Assembly: GCA_008692225.1 (NCBI GenBank)
Contig: VICG01000010.1
Location: forward strand, 1,116,001 to 1,180,000
DNA: 64,000 bases
Source: Monilinia fructicola
Taxonomy: Eukaryota > Ascomycota > Leotiomycetes > Helotiales > Sclerotiniaceae
Reading direction: 5' to 3'
A program made the translations under genes and the position numbers. The stretch's first letter is position 1. Each line of letters starts with the position of its first letter. Of this stretch, positions 39,390-51,659 are shown in pieces. Under the pieces are notes generated by a model. The model saw only the letters and a list, made by a program, of their open reading frames with translations. It did no database searches and was not told the origin of the DNA.

Positions 39390-41399
39390 GGTTGAATACA
39401 AGGCTACTCTTTGTGCGAAGGATAAATGGCTGAAGCGCAATGAATTAAAAAAGAAGATGGCGGGAAGTCCCTTATTGAAGAAAGGAGGAATCAGTGAATG
39501 AATGTATAGTAATGTACGGAGGATAAGATGAATTGATTTATGAATTGTGGGAGCGTGGAGAAGTTCTCTTGGAAGTTTTGGAAGTTTTGAAGGTCTTAGA
39601 ATTCTTGAGAGTGGAGGAAGGAATTGAAGGTGGAGAATTGGAGAATTGGAGAATTGGAGAATTCAGGATTTTGAAACTATTGAAGAGTTATTATTTAAAA
39701 TAAAAACAATGACCAATTAATTGTTTATTTAAACCGTTTGTTCGTTACTTGAATTCTCAAATGACGACAACGAAAGTATGGATGTATGTACTAGGTAATT
39801 AATCACCACCTGGGAACTTTCTTGATGATATATGAATATAAATATGAATATAAATATATAAATATAAATATATGAATATAAATATATAAATATAAATATA
39901 AATATATAAAATAAATATATATAATTTAAATATATAATATATAAATAATATATAATATATAAATATATAATATATAAATATATAAATATATAAATATATA
40001 AATATATAAATATATAAATATATAAATATATAAAATATATAATAATATATATATATATATATAAAAATATAAATAAATATATAAATATATAAATATATAA
40101 ATATAAATATATAATATATATTTCCTTTTGATTCTTTTTTGTTTTCTTCTTCCTCCTCTCTAGAAATATATCATCGAGCCAAACAAATAAACAAACAAAC
40201 AAACAAACAAACAAACAAATAAATAAATGAATGTATGTGTATGCGTACCTACTTCTTTTGTGTGCGTTGGGTGTACCCGTGGACACGGATTGTTCTTATG
40301 AGGGAGGGAGGTACTTTCACATTTATTGTTATGTGCATCGATGAATGTGAATGAAAGCTGATGGAGATGAATGAAGGAAGAATGGTTGGTTGGTTGGTTG
40401 GTTGGCTGCGTGGTTCTTTGGTTCTTTGGTTCTTAGAAGATCTGAACTGTGAAGTGTAATCACTCTTGGTAGTGTCCGTAGTGGTATCGAAAAGAGAGAG
40501 CTGGATGGATACTGGACACTGGACAGAGAGAACCTTGGAAAGTTATGAAGGTCCACTTTGAATGAAGATCAAGGAAAATGATTCGCATGGGAGAAGAATC
40601 ACGATGGTTCGAACTTCGGAGGAACCTTAACAAGGTTATATTTACATGCAGTAGAAATCTCGAGGCTGGATCTCGGTTGCTAGAGGGATAATTCGATTGA
40701 CTGTTTCATAAAAAAACATTAAATTGATCCACGGATGACGTGATTGGTCAGGATTCAGAGACAGGAAAGATATTATTAGATAAGCAAGGATTCGGACCCC
40801 GTTAGCGTGGAGCTTAATAGCCCCCGCCAAAGGAGCAATCCATGATGTTCATTTATGGTTCAATCCCAGGCAAACCGAGATCTTGCTACTCCGTACAGCA
40901 CTTACCCTTGCCTAGGTATCTACTCCGTACAGTAGCTGCTTACCTGCTTACTTACCCGTGGATCTATCTCAAAGACTCTCAGGATAGCTGGAGTTGGTAA
41001 TAAGTACCTACCTAGGTATCTATCTACCTCTAGTACCCGGGTGGTCGATACTCCGTACAGTAAAGCACAGAGAGCTACTGTACAGAACTAGCACTGACTA
41101 GGTAGAAGCTTCACAACTTACAAGGCTGCAACCCACCATCCACCACCCACCACCCACCACCCGCCACCACTACTACCACCACCACTACCCGTCTCTACAA
41201 CTAGTCTACTCCTGCTAATCAATCAAAGCTTCTCAGCCATCAAGCTAGATGATAGCGTTGTCTCATACACCCATACACCCATACACCCATACACTTTTCA
41301 ATAACTTGAAAAGTTATTGTCATTATTGTCAAATCCTACAGAATAACTAATCGGTACATCTGTCTATCTGTCTATCTGTCTGAAGCTGACCCATCAATC
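39390..41399. other. Gap between divergent ASE1 and CSN5
   Basis: Two kilobases rich in simple repeats: GGAGAATTn near 39630-39660, an AT tract at 39830-40125, (AAAC)n then (AAAT)n at about 40180-40228, (TTGG)n at about 40384-40408, (ATACACCC)n near 41265-41290 and (TATCTGTC)n near 41360-41380. Adjacent CCTAGGTATC and TACTCCGTACAG words occur near 40886-40935 and 41010-41060. Both flanking promoters must lie here; no gene was found. Confidence 0.55.
39830..40125. repeat. AT-only tandem tract (AAATATAT-like)
   Basis: About 300 nt almost without G or C, built from units such as AAATATAT and ATAAATAT, with one pure (AT)n run near 40045-40062. Long open frames across it are artefacts of the missing stop combinations. 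Such a tract is expected to vary in length between strains and to be hard to assemble. Confidence 0.85.
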
Positions 41400-42554
41400 A
41401 TGGATACCGCCTTCAGATCTTGGGGTAAGTAATCTTCCACTCACATCTGCCCCCCCCCCTTCCCCTCCACTACATCATACCCCATCGTCATAGTCCCCGC
41501 CACGTAAGTTCCCAAACTCACCTTATCGATAACAGAACTCGACAACAATGTCCAGCTCGTGGATCCTACCCGCGACGCCCTGTATGCCTTTGACCCCGAA
41601 GAACAAAAATCCATTCAGAACGACAAGGCCTGGAAAAATGACCCTCACCACTTCAAAAATGTCCGGATATCCGCCGTCGCTCTCTTGAAAATGGTCATGC
41701 ATGCCCGCTCCGGAGGGTCCATCGAAGTCATGGGTTTGATGCAAGGAAAGATTTCGGGCGATACGATCATCGTGACGGATGCATTTCGCCTGCCAGTCGA
41801 GGGAACCGAGACGCGAGTAAATGCCCAGGATGAAGCAAACGAATACATGGTGGAATATCTACAACTGTGTCGAGACCAGGGCAAGTTGGAGAATGCCGTC
41901 GGATGGTACCACAGTCACCCGGGCTATGGATGTTGGTTGAGTGGTATCGACGTTGGAACACAAGTCACGCAGCAGACGTTTTCGGACCCTTTCCTTGCCG
42001 TGGTCATCGACCCTGACCGCACCATCTCGGCCGGAAAAGTCGAGATTGGAGCATTCCGAACTTACCCTGTAAACTACAAGCCGGCGGATGCAGAATCGGA
42101 AGATGGATATCAAACGATTCCGCTGGCGAAGATTGAGGACTTTGGTGCGCATAGCAGCAGGTATTACTCATTGGAGGTCTCGCATTACAAGAGCACGTTA
42201 GACACTCATCTTTTGGAATCATTGTGGAATAAATATTGGGTTCAGACGTTGAGTCAGAGTCCTCTGTTCACCAATCGCGAATACAGCAGTAAGCAGATGC
42301 TGGACTTGAGCTCCAAGATTCGACAGGCTAGTTCGGGTATTGCTCGCGGTGGAAGAGTACCTGCCGGGTCATCGCTAGGTAAAGGGATGGATCAACAGTT
42401 GGCCAAGGTGGTCAAGGATAGCAGCAAGATTGCTGGTGAAGAGATGACGGGGTTGAAGGCTGGTGAAGTGAAGGCACAACTGTTCAATGGGTTGGGCGAG
42501 GCATCAAAACCTGTCGCTGCCTCCGTTGCCCCGGTAGTCACGGCTGCAGAATGA
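41400..42554 (+). CDS. CSN5: COP9 signalosome subunit 5 (deneddylase)
   Basis: Catalytic subunit (Rri1/CsnE) that removes Nedd8 from cullins, controlling SCF ligases; in filamentous fungi it is needed for development and secondary metabolism control. A 25-nt first exon (41400-41424, MDTAFRSW) is joined across a 111-nt intron to 41536-42554, giving 347 aa. The MPN+ core has the JAMM motif: upstream glutamate in [10 protein letters not shown], then H134-S-H136-P...S144-GID147 ([14 protein letters not shown]), spacing HxHx10D. The start [14 protein letters not shown] is typical for the family. C-terminal half contains [20 protein letters not shown]. No frame break. Ends about 290 nt from the convergent GluRS gene. 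Confidence 0.96.
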
Positions 42555-42847
42555 TCCTCGCGAAGAGACACACGATATGTGGTAAGCTCTTGCGAGCATT
42601 GCTTGGCGTACGGGTTTGTGATGGCGTTTGAGGTCTAGAATTCACACAGGCCACAGTAGTTTAGAGTGGAGAAAAATGAAGTTATGATACACGGCATCAA
42701 TATGATACATCTTGCATTTTCCATCAGAACCTATCTGGCATTTACCATAACGGTCGTGCTCGAAGTCACTCTCAAACTGTGCATAGTTTGAATCAACACA
42801 GGTTGATTCAGGAAAGATTAAGCATCCTGCATCAATGAGACGAGCAC

Positions 42848-44961
42848 TTAGGGTCCCGAATCATGCGAGTCCTCTGCAATTATCCTCAAATGTTCCTCCA
42901 TGATTTCTCTCGCAACCTTCAACCTCCTAAGCGACTCCTCCCTCCCCAAAATCGCCATGATATCCGCGCCATCAGGCCCACTTTGACCACCGGCAATCGC
43001 CCATCTGATGTATCCGTGCACGAGTTTTGTCCAACTCTTCCTGATTACCTTTTGCGCACTCTCCTGATACTCTTTAGTGGCAGTAAGTTCGGCAGTGCTC
43101 ATCATGGTTCCTTGATCGATGATGAGGTTGATGTAACCTCTGAGTTCGCCTGCGTTCCAGTTTAGGATATTTGAGGAGGAGAATCCTTCAAAGGAGGTGG
43201 TGAAGTCTTCGGGGATGGGGTGGATTACTCCTTTAGGGGCATCGTGGAGCTTGTGTGGTGGTGTTTTGGACTCAAGTTCTCGGGGTGTGGGAGCCGTGAA
43301 AAAGTATTTGTTGTTGGGGTAGAAGGTTTCGGGGAGGCTGTAGTTCTGGATGCCAGCGCAGATGATGGAGAGGATGTAGTTGGCTTTTGCGGCGTCTGTG
43401 TCCTCACAAGTGTAGAATGTCAAGTCTTTGAAGTCTGGGAGGCCTTTCATACGCTCGAGGACTGGCTTTGCGGCTAATTCTAAGAGATCTTGAGAAGGCG
43501 GGATAGGTTCATCTGATTGTCTTAACTCCTTGTATCTTGCAGCATGTTTTCTTTGCATGAAGTTGAGTTTCGCAAATGTAACCAACGGAATCTCCTCTGG
43601 TGTATTTCATGCTTGCCTAGACACAATCAGAATGTGTTACATGTCTAAAAGGGATGAAGGCATACCATGTCTATAAGCTCTTGCATGCTCATTGTGTCGT
43701 AAGAGCGATTATGGGACCAACCAAGTAGAGCGACAAAGTTCGTTACTGTTTCAGGAAAGTAACCAGCATCTCGATAGGTCGCTACATCTATGGCACCATC
43801 TCGCTTGCTGAGCTTCTTTCGATCTTTGTCCAGAAGTAGACCAACATGTGCAAAAGTAGGCGGCTCCCACCCGAATGCTTGGTACATAGCAACGTGCATA
43901 TGAGTTGATGGAAATCCATTCCTTGGATCCGGAATTAGTAAACATTCGGCAAATGGGTGGGAAGTACATACTGATCCTCGAACTACATGCGTAATCTTCA
44001 TGAAGTGGTCATCTACAACATTCGCTAGATGATAGGTTGGAAAACCATCCGATTTGACCATTATTGGATCTTGGAATTCCTTGTACTCTGACCGGGGATC
44101 GCGAGACAACTTTGATTTAATCATACCGTACACTTCATCCTTAAAGCCTGGCCAATGCTCCGGAACTTTCAACCTAATCACGTGCGGCTTGCCTCTAAAT
44201 GCCATCTCATCAGATTGATCTTTTGGAACATGCCTACAAGTTCCGTCATAGGCTTGTGGGAGACCTCTGCTGCTCTGATATACCCGTAGATCATGCAATC
44301 TTTGGGAGGAACAGAAGCACCTGTAACCTAAACCTGCCTCGACTAGCGTTTGAGCATGCTCCCAATACATTGCTTTTCGTTCCGACTATTTGGTATCAAT
44401 TTAGTGGATTATATCGTGGGAGCACATGTTAACTCACCTGCCTGTATGGAGCAAATGGCCCGCCTACTTTTGGCCCTGGAAGTTCTTAGCATACACGACT
44501 TGACGTTCCAATACTGTGCTAAGTTACCTTCATCCCATTGAATGCCAGCCCATTCTAGGTCTCTGTACAGACGTTCTTCGGCCCCAGGAACGGTTCTATC
44601 CTTCTTCATTCAGCATGAATTTCATTGGCAAGGTATTAGTCGGTATATTACCGTATCCGTATCTTCAATTCGTAAAAGAAACTGTCCACCAGTAGCCTTC
44701 GCAAGCAGAAAATTAAAAAAGTGCTGTTCTTAGGGACCCCAGATGCAAATTACCCGTTGGGGATGGGGCGAAACGAGTTCTGACAGGGCCGCCATCACGA
44801 AGCTTGATCGAGGCTGCGGACAGAGGAGATCCATAATGTACAAGTGGTTTTTCAGATCCGTTTGCTTCGGTAGAGGCATATCTCCTACAAACGGAACATA
44901 CATTGCTTTTCCATATTCTCTGACCAGTATTTCTTGTCAGTGGTAAAGAGGAAAGCCTCAT
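42848..44961 (-). CDS. MSE1: Mitochondrial glutamyl-tRNA synthetase, two frame breaks
   Basis: Class I aminoacyl-tRNA synthetase charging mitochondrial tRNA-Glu. ATG 44961 begins an Arg/Ser-rich presequence ([19 protein letters not shown]). The HIGH-type motif is in [19 protein letters not shown] and the KMSKS-type motif in [10 protein letters not shown]. Exons 44961-44652, 44603-44528, 44475-44438, 44385-43666 and 43616-42848; the introns are short and fit in phase (for example GGPFAPYRQ joined to [10 protein letters not shown]). Two frame changes are not splice sites. At a coding-strand T6 run (complement of 44715-44720) ALF should continue into [21 protein letters not shown]. Near 43593-43597 the frame changes between KYTR and [12 protein letters not shown]. 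Removing one base at each gives 637 codons. Length and order fit MSE1 rather than the cytosolic enzyme. Confidence 0.9.
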
Positions 44962-45404
44962 CTCCAATTCGACTTTACCGTAAACAATAAAGAGCAATTC
45001 TGAAAATGAAAGATAAAAAGCTCTCTCTGAGGTTTAGTAATGCTCGAAAAGATTTGAACTATCAGAGAGTTCGAAAAAAGTTTAGCCACATCTGTGGCGC
45101 ATAATATACCGAGGCGCCGTTGGCTCTAGCTTTCTCAGTTGGAACATGAAGACGCTAAGATAAAAATAATAGAAACATCTTCATCATAATCTTCTCAGCC
45201 CTATTTTATCACTTTCATTCATTCTTCGTACAAATTTTATTCACTGTTTTGCACATAAAAAATTTACCTGCCTACTTAGTTATTTTATTGCTCTTGGTCA
45301 GTTAGGACAGTTATACCCTAGAAACTTCAGATTGCAGATTTGAAGGTCCCACGGCTCGCCGAACAACCTAAGTACCCCCTCCGTCAATCCTCAGAAACAT
45401 CAAT
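44962..45404. promoter_or_regulatory. Shared intergenic region of GluRS and YDJ1
   Basis: The divergent starts of the mitochondrial GluRS gene (-) and the Ydj1 gene (+) are 443 nt apart, so both promoters lie in this stretch. The part next to YDJ1 (45140-45260) is T/C-rich. I could not assign a transcription factor site. Confidence 0.5.
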
Positions 45405-46852
45405 ATGGCCACCAACGGTGCATCAGAAGAGACAGATCTCTATGGTGAGTAGATCAATAGTAAAACTATATCCACCGACCTACTAACATACATAAATAGC
45501 CATATTGGGCATAAGCAAAGATGCGACCAAATCCGAGATCAAAAAAGCCTACCACAAGGTATGCCCCGCATCTAGCTTGACTGAAATCTCTTATTGACTT
45601 CTACAGGCAGCGTTACAACATCATCCCGACAAGGTAGCCGAAGACCAACGGGAGGAAGCAGATGAGAAATTCAAAACCGTCAGCCAGGCATACGAGATTC
45701 TTTACGATGAGGAGAAGAGGGAGATGTACGATGTCCACGGCATGGCCGCATTTGACGGAAGTCGACCTGGTATGGGAGCAGGTGGAGTTGATTTGGATGA
45801 TATCTTATCGCAGATGTTTGGCATGGGTGGAGGTATGGGAGGTATGCCACCTGGGTTCGGAGGACCGGGAGGTGGAGGGCCAAGAAAACCGCGAAGGGGA
45901 GCGGACGATGAGCAACAGTACGAAATTACACTCGAGGAGCTTTACAAGGGAAAGACTGTCAAATTCACGAGCAAGAAAAACGTAATCTGCAGCCATTGTA
46001 ACGGTTCTGGGGGAAAGGAGAAGGCCAAGCCTGAAAATTGCAGCAGATGTAAGGGTAGCGGTGTCACCGTTGGTCTTAGGAGCGTTGGACCAGGACTTGT
46101 CACTCAAGAAAGAGTTGTTTGCGATACATGTTCAGGAGTCGGTAAAATCTACAAGGAGAAGGACAAGTGCAAGAAGTGCAAGGGAAAACGTACGACTAAA
46201 GAGCAAAAGTCATTGGAATTATACATACCCAGGGGTGCAAGAAATGGCGAGCGAATTATCCTGGAGGGTGAGGCTGATCAGGTGCCCGATCAGACGCCCG
46301 GCGACATCGTCTTTACTCTTGAAGAAAAACATCACGAGACCTTCCACCGGGCTGGCGACGATCTTTCGGCGGATCTCAACATCACATTAGCCGAAGCCCT
46401 CACTGGTTTCTCCAGAGTGGTTCTTAAGCATTTAGATGGGCGTGGTATTTCAATCAATCATCCTCAAGGTAAAGTATTAGAGCCTGGACAAATTTTGAAA
46501 GTCGAGGGTGAAGGTATGCCCTTGAAGAGGAGCGATTCCAAGGGTGATTTGTACTTGATTGTAAAAATCGAGTTTCCTGAGAACGGTTGGACAGAAGATC
46601 CGGCCGCATTCTCTACTCTGCAAGGAATCTTACCTAAACCTGAGCCACCAATCACGGCTGAGGAGGTTGATGAGGTGGAATATGATTCTGATGCTGATAT
46701 TGAAGATGTAAGTATCATCAACCTGATTGATTCGATTTATATGCTAATGCCCAAATTAGTTCGGTGCAAGTTCTGGAGATCCTCACGCCGGCGATGAGTG
46801 GGAAGACGATGAGGAAGATGGGGAAGGAGGTGCTCAATGTGCTACCCAGTAA
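45405..46852 (+). CDS. YDJ1: Ydj1/Mas5-type DnaJ (Hsp40) with CaaX end
   Basis: Class A J-protein that stimulates Hsp70 ATPase for folding and for import into mitochondria and ER. Exons 45405-45444, 45500-45558, 45607-46707 and 46760-46852 join in frame to 430 aa. The J domain has the HPD motif (ALQHHPDKVAED) followed by QAYEILYDEEKREMYD. A Gly/Met-rich linker follows, then a zinc region with four CxxCxGxG-type repeats (CSHCNGSG, CSRCKGSG, CDTCSGVG, CKKCKGKR). The substrate-binding C-terminal domains start at YIPRGARNGERI and include LTGFSRVVLKHLDGR. The last four residues CATQ form a farnesylation CaaX box, as yeast Ydj1 ends in CASQ; the intron before the last exon is therefore required for it. 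The frame is intact. Confidence 0.95.
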
Positions 46853-47314
46853 GATTTTGAACATAGACTAGTATTGTTCGCACCAGGGATTTGATCTGTC
46901 AATAAGCGGCATAATCAGGACTTGTATCACTTGGGATATAGAGTGGTAAATGGTACAGCGATAGAACCATGGCGAAAGCGAATCCATGGAAGGCATGGCG
47001 TTCCGGGATTTGTTTCAGCAAACATTGTAATAAACTCCCAATAATCAAGCACCACCTGTTCGCATTCTTAATAAATTCCTGCGATTGCAATGTCTCAAAA
47101 TGTACTTTGAAGGACTTCTACTCGTTTCCGTTTCGTTGTTTGCTCACTCAAAGCAGTAATTCGACATCCGAATACAAAACTACGCATTGCATTATGCATT
47201 ATGAAGTATTCTGTAAATAATCCGGAGCCGGAATATAACGTATTTGAATTTTAAAAGCCTCATGAACGTTTTAGAACGCTGTAATCCTCACCGCGCAGTA
47301 AATATATTCCTTCG

Positions 47315-47339
47315 CACGTGATATTAATGCAAGCCCTAA
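47315..47339 (+). promoter_or_regulatory. Cbf1-like CACGTG and Tbf1-like AGCCCTAA sites
   Basis: CACGTG at 47315-47320 and AGCCCTAA at 47332-47339 lie about 130-150 nt upstream of the leader intron of the eL32 gene. AGCCCTAA matches the Tbf1 consensus ARCCCTAA exactly, and CACGTG is the Cbf1 E-box. In Candida albicans the Tbf1-Cbf1 pair controls ribosomal protein promoters. Presence of the sites is seen; function is inferred. Confidence 0.5.
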
Positions 47340-47465
47340 CACGGAATGCCTCAGGTAATAGTTATTCGCTTAAGTTTATGTGGGCTTTAAACTATGAGAC
47401 TACCAAAAAAGATTTCGCAGGAAATCGTTTCAACCAACGACAACACTCGACAAACCCGACGACAA

Positions 47466-47541
47466 GGTGTGTATTGATATCGCCGTGTCTCCTGGAGAGA
47501 TGCAGATAACATAAATCTTCGTCATACTGATGTTTCTATAG
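47466..47541 (+). other. 5' leader intron of the eL32 gene
   Basis: GTGTGT at 47466 and TTTCTATAG ending at 47541, directly before the ATG, delimit a 76-nt probable intron in the untranslated leader. The sequence before it (CAACACTCGACAAACCCGACGACAAG) looks like a short first exon. Introns at this place are common in fungal ribosomal protein genes. Transcript data would confirm. Confidence 0.6.
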
Positions 47542-48243
47542 ATGGTTTCCGCTAAGAAGCACGTTCCTATCGTCAAGAAGCGTATGTTTACTCCCCTCCT
47601 CGATATTCGACTTGCGATTTGTATAGCCTGGAACTAAGAATTTCGGCTGCTGTTCAATTTTGCGAAAGAACAGGATTGGATGAAACTTCAATGGACGGTT
47701 GATTGACAGCTTTCTATAGGCACCAAGCGTTTCCACAGACATCAGAGCGATACCTACAAATGTGTCGACGCAAGCTGGAGAAAGCCTAAGGGTATTGATA
47801 ACCGTGTCCGAAGACGCTTCAAGGGACAAATGGTTATGCCATCGGTACGTGGATTGGAGACGGCCGTCGTTGAGATACTCAAAAACAATATAGATTGGGA
47901 TTCGAGCATATGCAATGCACAATAGGAATTAATTGAGCAATGACTGATGAGGATATAGATTGGTTTCGGATCCAACAAGAAGACCCGCCACATGATGCCA
48001 TCCGGCCACAAGGCGTTCCTCGTCAACAACACCTCCGACGTTGAGCTCCTCCTTATGCACAACAAGACCTTCGCCGCAGAGTACGTTTAGACGAGCTCGG
48101 AAACAAATGTACTCGGATACTAACGAATTATCAGGATCTCCCACGCCGTTTCGTCGAGAAAGAGAGTTGAGATTGTTGCACGCGCCAAGGAACTCGGTGT
48201 TAAGGTTACCAACGCAAAGGCAAGAATTACGACTGAGGTTTAA
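47542..48243 (+). CDS. RPL32: 60S ribosomal protein eL32
   Basis: Structural protein of the large ribosomal subunit, 131 aa. Exons 47542-47581, 47720-47844, 47959-48080 and 48135-48243 join in frame across introns of 138, 114 and 54 nt. Diagnostic sequence: [84 protein letters not shown] and [20 protein letters not shown]. All parts of eL32 are present with the expected length and no frame break. Intron-rich structure with a leader intron is typical of ribosomal protein genes in Pezizomycotina. Confidence 0.96.
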
Positions 48244-49316
48244 GCGTATGGGTTTTGTTTGGGCATTTTGCATGGGATGGGAATGCTTGTTAGCACAAGC
48301 AGAGGCTTTGCAGAATTATAGCAAAAGCTCTGATAAATGAAGATCCTTAAGCAAATCTTTTACCGTCACACAAAGCGCTACTTGTGATGATTATTTCTCT
48401 CGCTCCGATGTCATATACGCCACCTCTGGTCTCCACGGTATATCGGCTCGCTCTCCAAATGGACCCGAATACATGCAGGTCCGGAAACAATTTCTTTGCC
48501 TTTACGGGTGGGCTGTCTACCAAAAAGTTGCGACAGAGCGTTATAGCTCCGAATTGCTTCAGATACCCCAGAGCCAAGTCAAATATTCGCAGCGCTCTTG
48601 AGCATATCATAGAAGCAGTCTATACGAATACATATGGGGGATCATGGCTGTCTCCACATTCAAAATCTTACACAATTCTCACTCCCCCGAAGTTCCTGTG
48701 ATGAATTGCATGCTTGCAAATTCTGCTGCTAGTCCCAGTTATGATGACCTTAGTTGAATGTCCAGGAAACTTGTCCGGCTCAGCAAAACCTTTATATATG
48801 TGATCCATTCTCCCGGTCTAATAATGCTCTGTATACGTTTAATTATGCATTTTCTTGTGAGATTTGCAAGTGCGTGTTCTTCTTTCTCTTTTTTGGAAAA
48901 TATGAAAGAAAAAATTTGCATTGAGCTGGCCAGAGAAGGTGCTAAGCCTTCGACCAAGCTTTCTGCTCTACTATCCTTCCATTCTTCCTCTGACAACTTA
49001 CAACTTACCTGTCGGTGGTCTGGTGCAATTTTCTCGAGTGTCGCTTCGAGCCTTCAGGATCCGAGTCAGGGGTATTTATTCTCGGAGCCTTGGACAAGGA
49101 ACCTATACCACCATTAGATACATATGCTTCTATCCTTCCAAGCCTCTCTATCATTCGATAGGCATTGACCTTGGCCTGTAATATACATGTCAGCCCAGGT
49201 ATCATTCTTTTGAATTGAGCCATTGAACCACCTCCACTTGATATCGCTATAACACGTTCATCCTATATTCTAAAGGTAGCTTCGAGCTCCTGTCATAAAA
49301 TTACACCAATCATCTT
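48244..49316. other. Gap with possible minus-strand exons
   Basis: On the minus strand, 49171-49006 looks like an exon. It is preceded by CTGACATGTATATTACAG (branch site and acceptor), reads AKVNAYRMIERLGRIEAYVS and ends at a GTAAGT donor. A second open stretch reads EGLAPSLASSMQIFSFIFSK (about 48940-48880). They may belong to a separate gene or to the 3' part of the gene at 49317. No family recognised. Confidence 0.35.
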
Positions 49317-49990
49317 TTATTCCCCTTTATATCCCTTGAAGAAAATATCTTTGGGGCAATGGTTTGGAGAATATTCTACATCACAACAGACATACCCCAT
49401 TACAGTTATGAAATCCAATAGTTCTTTCTCAGAATTCGTCCAGAAACCTCGTTCCCTCATGCGTTCATCCTTCTCTCCTGCTTCGAACTCTCGTTCACTC
49501 ACTCCCAATCCTAACCTTTCCCCATATATTAGACTGCTTTGATCACGCGATACCCTGTATTGATCATGAACAGCTAGGAAAGGAAATCGTGCTGGTTTTA
49601 TTTCGATTTCTATATGTGTTGGCCCTGGCGATTCGATAATGGGCAATTTAGATTCGTCCGTACCGGCAGTTCTGTTTGGTTCGTGGCTTGATGCACGGTT
49701 GGTCAAATTATTCTGGTCGGATGAAGGGGAAGGAATGCATACTTACCAGATGTATCTATCGATGAAAACTGTGCATGACCTCCCTGTCATGAAGCACAAT
49801 AATATACGATAGAGTTTTATATCAAACCGTAAGAATTAAATACATTTACCTTTATATACATGCACACCTCGTCTTCATCCTTGTGCATATCATGGGCTAT
49901 ACGTGCACGACATGACAGGCACTTCTCATAGGCATCTCGGGGATCCTCCGGGGGGGTTGCAGGTTACTTTGTTGTCTTTTTCCTGATCGA
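49317..49990 (-). CDS. Unknown fungal protein, partly resolved, frame-broken
   Basis: Minus-strand exons read as one protein after two single-base corrections. An exon following the acceptor GATCAG near 49986 (starting EKDNKVTCN) breaks at a coding-strand C7 run (complement of 49930-49936) and continues as PPEDPRDAYEKCLSCRARIA to a GTAAATG donor. A 37-nt exon follows (49783-49747, GGHAQFSSIDTS). The last exon from 49712 reads NLTNRASSHEPNRT and later PTHIEIEIKPARFPFLAVHD, ending at 49317. The second break is at the AATAATTTG start of the last exon. The cysteine pair CLSC could bind metal, but no family is recognised. The true start lies upstream and was not located. Confidence 0.5.
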
Positions 49991-51659
49991 ACCTTATTCT
50001 GTATATAAAAATAGGCACATCGCATGGTTCGCGTAGCTTAGCTATAGTTAGATCAAACCGATTATGAATTTATTACTACTGCTGCTACTACATGCATACC
50101 TGATTTATTGACAAGTTAGCCCGTCAAACCCAGATCCATCCAGAGAGCAATCTCGAGCGGCGACACAGAAAATCTAACATACTCATTCCATACCCCAGTC
50201 AAATCATTGCTTTGAAATGACTAGCAAGGCAAGTGGTAATATAGGTTCTGAACTGCGAGTCATTATCTCATCACCTCTATACATGACAGGTCTGAACTTT
50301 ATTCTTCACGTACTAAGGCTGTCTATCTTGGAAGTCGCAAAGTCACATATCTATTGAAAATAGCGCCATCATCTCTTTCTGGAGCAACCGTTGCATGCTA
50401 AGTATTATGTTTCTCGGTTTCCTTCTGAATGTACCTTGTCGCTCCTGCCTTACTCTTTTCAGCTTTTGGTCGAGGAACTCCTATTGCCGGTCATGGGCTG
50501 GGAAAAGAACTGCCATGCATCGAAAGACGGTGTATTTGCCTGAACTATGGGGGGCGGTGTTCGCCAGAATCGGATTTTGTTAGATGTCATCATACTAGTC
50601 TGATGATGGAATGGGGCCAAATATCTAGCACGGAGTCTTTGCGGTCTGTAAGTGATTAACACTGGTAGCGCTCATAAGCTTTCTGATTGTGGTGGGGGTG
50701 GGTCCGATTAGGGTTGAAGGTATGGTAGATCTGGCCTTGGTGTGGGTATTATCACAGTATTGGAGGAGGTTTTGAAGCAGTAAGAAAATCAATGATGGCA
50801 TTACGGTGTATTCACCTGTTTATTGTGATCCTTTCATTCATATAAGGAGGAAGAGAGACTGGCATGGCACCAACAACGGTAGTTTGTTGTCCCTACTCAT
50901 GTTATGGCTTTTATACTCGGTACTTGTGGGGTGTCTAACGGCATTTGATGCAAAAAAACTTTATTTTCCTGGGGAAAGCAAGACCAAGGTTTATCTAATT
51001 CTCAATGAAGAAGAAACGCACAAGAAAGTCAGTCTTCCCTTGTGAGATCCCGACTTGTGTGATCCCGACTTGTGTGCTCGAATTCAACGTTTCTGCTTCG
51101 GGGAAAAACACTGGCTGTGATGGAGGAGAAACCTTCCACAATACAGTTTGTTTGTCATTCTTCGAGTGTCAAAACGCCATGTAATGTAATCAATCATCAC
51201 CATGGAGTCTCCAGTATTTCCATCAAAGCTAAATCTTTGTAGAATGAAGCCAGGACTGCTTCGAGCTAACTTGGTGGGATAAACCTGCATTTGACACATG
51301 GTGTAGTCGTTCTACCACACCGTCGTTGAACTAATGATGCTCCGGCTCAGACCTGAATCGACCACAGGTATGGTTCAGGTAAGAACACTTCACCAATTCA
51401 AATACAAATAGATGGTATCTTTATAAAGATTCTCCATCCCCCTCTGTCCTCATCCCCAGCTACACTGACAGATATACTATCAAGACAATATTCGCTTTTA
51501 ACATCTTAAACCGCATCTTGTTACTGTCCCTGCTGTATACATCAGTACTCCAGCCTATATATACACCTATACACGTATATATTACCATATTCATCACGGG
51601 AATATACCACCGACAAGTATCGCCTAGTGTATCACCGACAGCTTAGATCATCCATCACC
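49991..51659. other. Gap with no recognised gene
   Basis: Probably contains the 5' part of the minus-strand gene ending at 49317, but no start exon could be fixed. A 17-nt direct repeat (GATCCCGACTTGTGTG-like) lies at about 51045-51080. The 250 bases before 51660 form the leader of the next gene. Confidence 0.45.

Noticed and set aside
39729..40286. 185-residue Ile/Tyr-rich open frame
   Set aside because: Translation of an AT-only tandem tract; no real protein expected.
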